From: JAJEBT01 sp965214975
Lineage (GTDB): Bacteria > Pseudomonadota > Alphaproteobacteria > MPNO01 > UBA830
Assembly (NCBI GenBank): GCA_965214975.1
Contig: OZ244055.1
Span: 806,001 to 870,000 of the forward strand
Reading direction: 5' to 3'
Length of the DNA: 64,000 nt
Within the stretch, counting starts at the first letter, position 1. Every line of letters begins with the position of its first letter. Positions 63,273-64,000 of this stretch are shown here, in pieces. The position numbers and the translations under genes were made by a program. Under the pieces are notes generated by a model. That model was not told where the DNA came from. It ran no database searches and saw only the letters and a program-made list of their open reading frames with translations.

Positions 63273-64000
63273 GTGCTGGTCACGCGCACCGGCGTCACCC
63301 ACCACGAGCCGGAACGGGCGACGCCGGGTTTCACCCTGTTCTCCCGCACCCAGACCGACCAGGTCTATCTCGTCGACATGGACGGCGAGCCGGTGCGCCG
63401 GTGGACCACCGGCGGCGGCAGCACGCATTTCGCGTGCCTGTTGCCGAACGGCAATCTGTGGGTCTGCGAGCGCGCCGAGAACCATCCCGACATCGTCGCC
63501 GGGCCCGGCGGCCGGATCCGCGAGTACGACTGGGACGGCGGCGTGGTGTGGGAGCACGACGACCGGATGCAGCATCACGACGCTCGCCGCCTCGCCGACG
63601 GGGGCGCGGCCTATCTCGCCTGGGAGCTGCTGGACGACGAGACGGCACGGAGGATCGGGGGCGGGATTCCCGGGACCGAGCACGCCGACGGCATCTTCGG
63701 CGAGGTCGTCCGGGAAGTCGACGCCGAGGGCAACGTGGTCTGGGAATGGCGGATCACGGACCTCGACGTCGAGCGCCATCCGCTCCACCGCAACGCGCCG
63801 CGGGCGATCTACGGCCACGCCAACGCGCTGGACGTGCTTCCCGGCGGCGACTATCTCGTCAGCTTCAAGACGCTCAACCTGCTGGCGATCCTCGACCGCC
63901 GGACCGGCAAGGTCGCGTGGGAGTTCCAGGACGACGAGATGGGCGGCCAGCACGACGCCCAGATGCTGGCCAACGGCAACGTTCTCGTCTTCGCCAACGG
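63273..64000 (+). CDS. Aryl-sulfotransferase-like beta-propeller protein (partial, cut by window end)
   Basis: The frame opens at a GTG behind GGAAAGG and runs unbroken to the last base (242 codons seen). Repeated blade-like elements such as QVYLVDMDGEPVRRWTTGG, RIREYDWDGGVVWEHDDRM, EVVREVDAEGNVVWEWRITD and LAILDRRTGKVAWEFQDDEM, together with HHDARRLADGG, GHANALDVLPGGDYL and QHDAQMLANGNVLVF, fit the ASST-type arylsulfate sulfotransferase propeller. No signal peptide is seen in the visible part. The 3' end and catalytic histidine context lie outside the window. Confidence 0.75.
   Translation, partial: MLVTRTGVTHHEPERATPGFTLFSRTQTDQVYLVDMDGEPVRRWTTGGGSTHFACLLPNGNLWVCERAENHPDIVAGPGGRIREYDWDGGVVWEHDDRMQHHDARRLADGGAAYLAWELLDDETARRIGGGIPGTEHADGIFGEVVREVDAEGNVVWEWRITDLDVERHPLHRNAPRAIYGHANALDVLPGGDYLVSFKTLNLLAILDRRTGKVAWEFQDDEMGGQHDAQMLANGNVLVFAN

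Overview
The window reads as a contiguous chromosomal segment of a high-G+C alphaproteobacterium. The evidence is the gene content: carA-carB-greA opposite yqeY-dnaG-rpoD, a thrS-infC pair, an NrdA without an ATP-cone, an MntR of the proteobacterial type, a FzlA-like GST and an NdufS6-like zinc-finger protein. The load of TRAP transporters, LLM flavin monooxygenases, GMC oxidoreductases and hydantoinase/oxoprolinase (HyuA/HyuB) genes is typical of free-living or host-associated Rhodospirillales-like heterotrophs that use diverse organic compounds. The exact taxon cannot be decided from the sequence alone.

Layout. 0-9.2 kb is mostly housekeeping: nrdA under a promoter with nested NrdR boxes, mntR, a GFA-domain protein, an SDR, an alpha/beta hydrolase, a GT4 glycosyltransferase, thrS, infC (apparently starting at AUC) and a 63-residue zinc-finger protein. 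9.5-12.7 kb holds tRNA-Arg(CCG) and a complete TRAP operon (dctQ-dctM-dctP). 12.8-14.8 kb has a YciI protein, a PEP-mutase/ICL-family protein and a FzlA-like GST. 14.8-18.7 kb is an accessory island: a decayed DruA/ISAs1 transposase chimera, an intact AAA-ATPase plus PD-(D/E)XK gene, a decayed ISKra4-type element, and a low-G+C gene broken by one apparent single-base deletion.

18.8-29.2 kb is catabolic or transport: an ABC-2 exporter, an FAD oxidoreductase and hyuB-hyuA on the plus strand, then VOC-GMC-LLM genes on the minus strand. 29.3-31.8 kb carries a two-component system and RidA. 32.4-34.5 kb has an orphan TRAP binding protein and msrP. 34.5-44.8 kb is core again: trxB, greA, carB, carA, yqeY, dnaG, rpoD.

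44.9-54.7 kb is the most unusual block. Two UbiD-type prenylated-FMN decarboxylases (about half identical by eye, both with the full catalytic set) flank or neighbour a cupin, an ATP-dependent HyuA, a HyuB with a C-terminal CxxC...CxxC extension, and a second divergent HyuB. It resembles parts of acetophenone- and acetone-carboxylase systems combined with UbiD enzymes. 54.9-63.2 kb continues with a GMC oxidoreductase and a 3-hydroxyanthranilate dioxygenase, then a minus-strand run of MBL hydrolase, deacetylase, LLM monooxygenase, PhyH dioxygenase and CmcJ-type protein. A VOC protein and a truncated aryl-sulfotransferase-like beta-propeller end the window.

Taken together, the accessory genes look like uptake (TRAP), oxidative opening (LLM, GMC, VOC, cupin and PhyH dioxygenases) and carboxylation, decarboxylation or cyclic-amide chemistry (UbiD, HyuAB) on small aromatic or heterocyclic acids. 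Substrates are not deducible from sequence alone.
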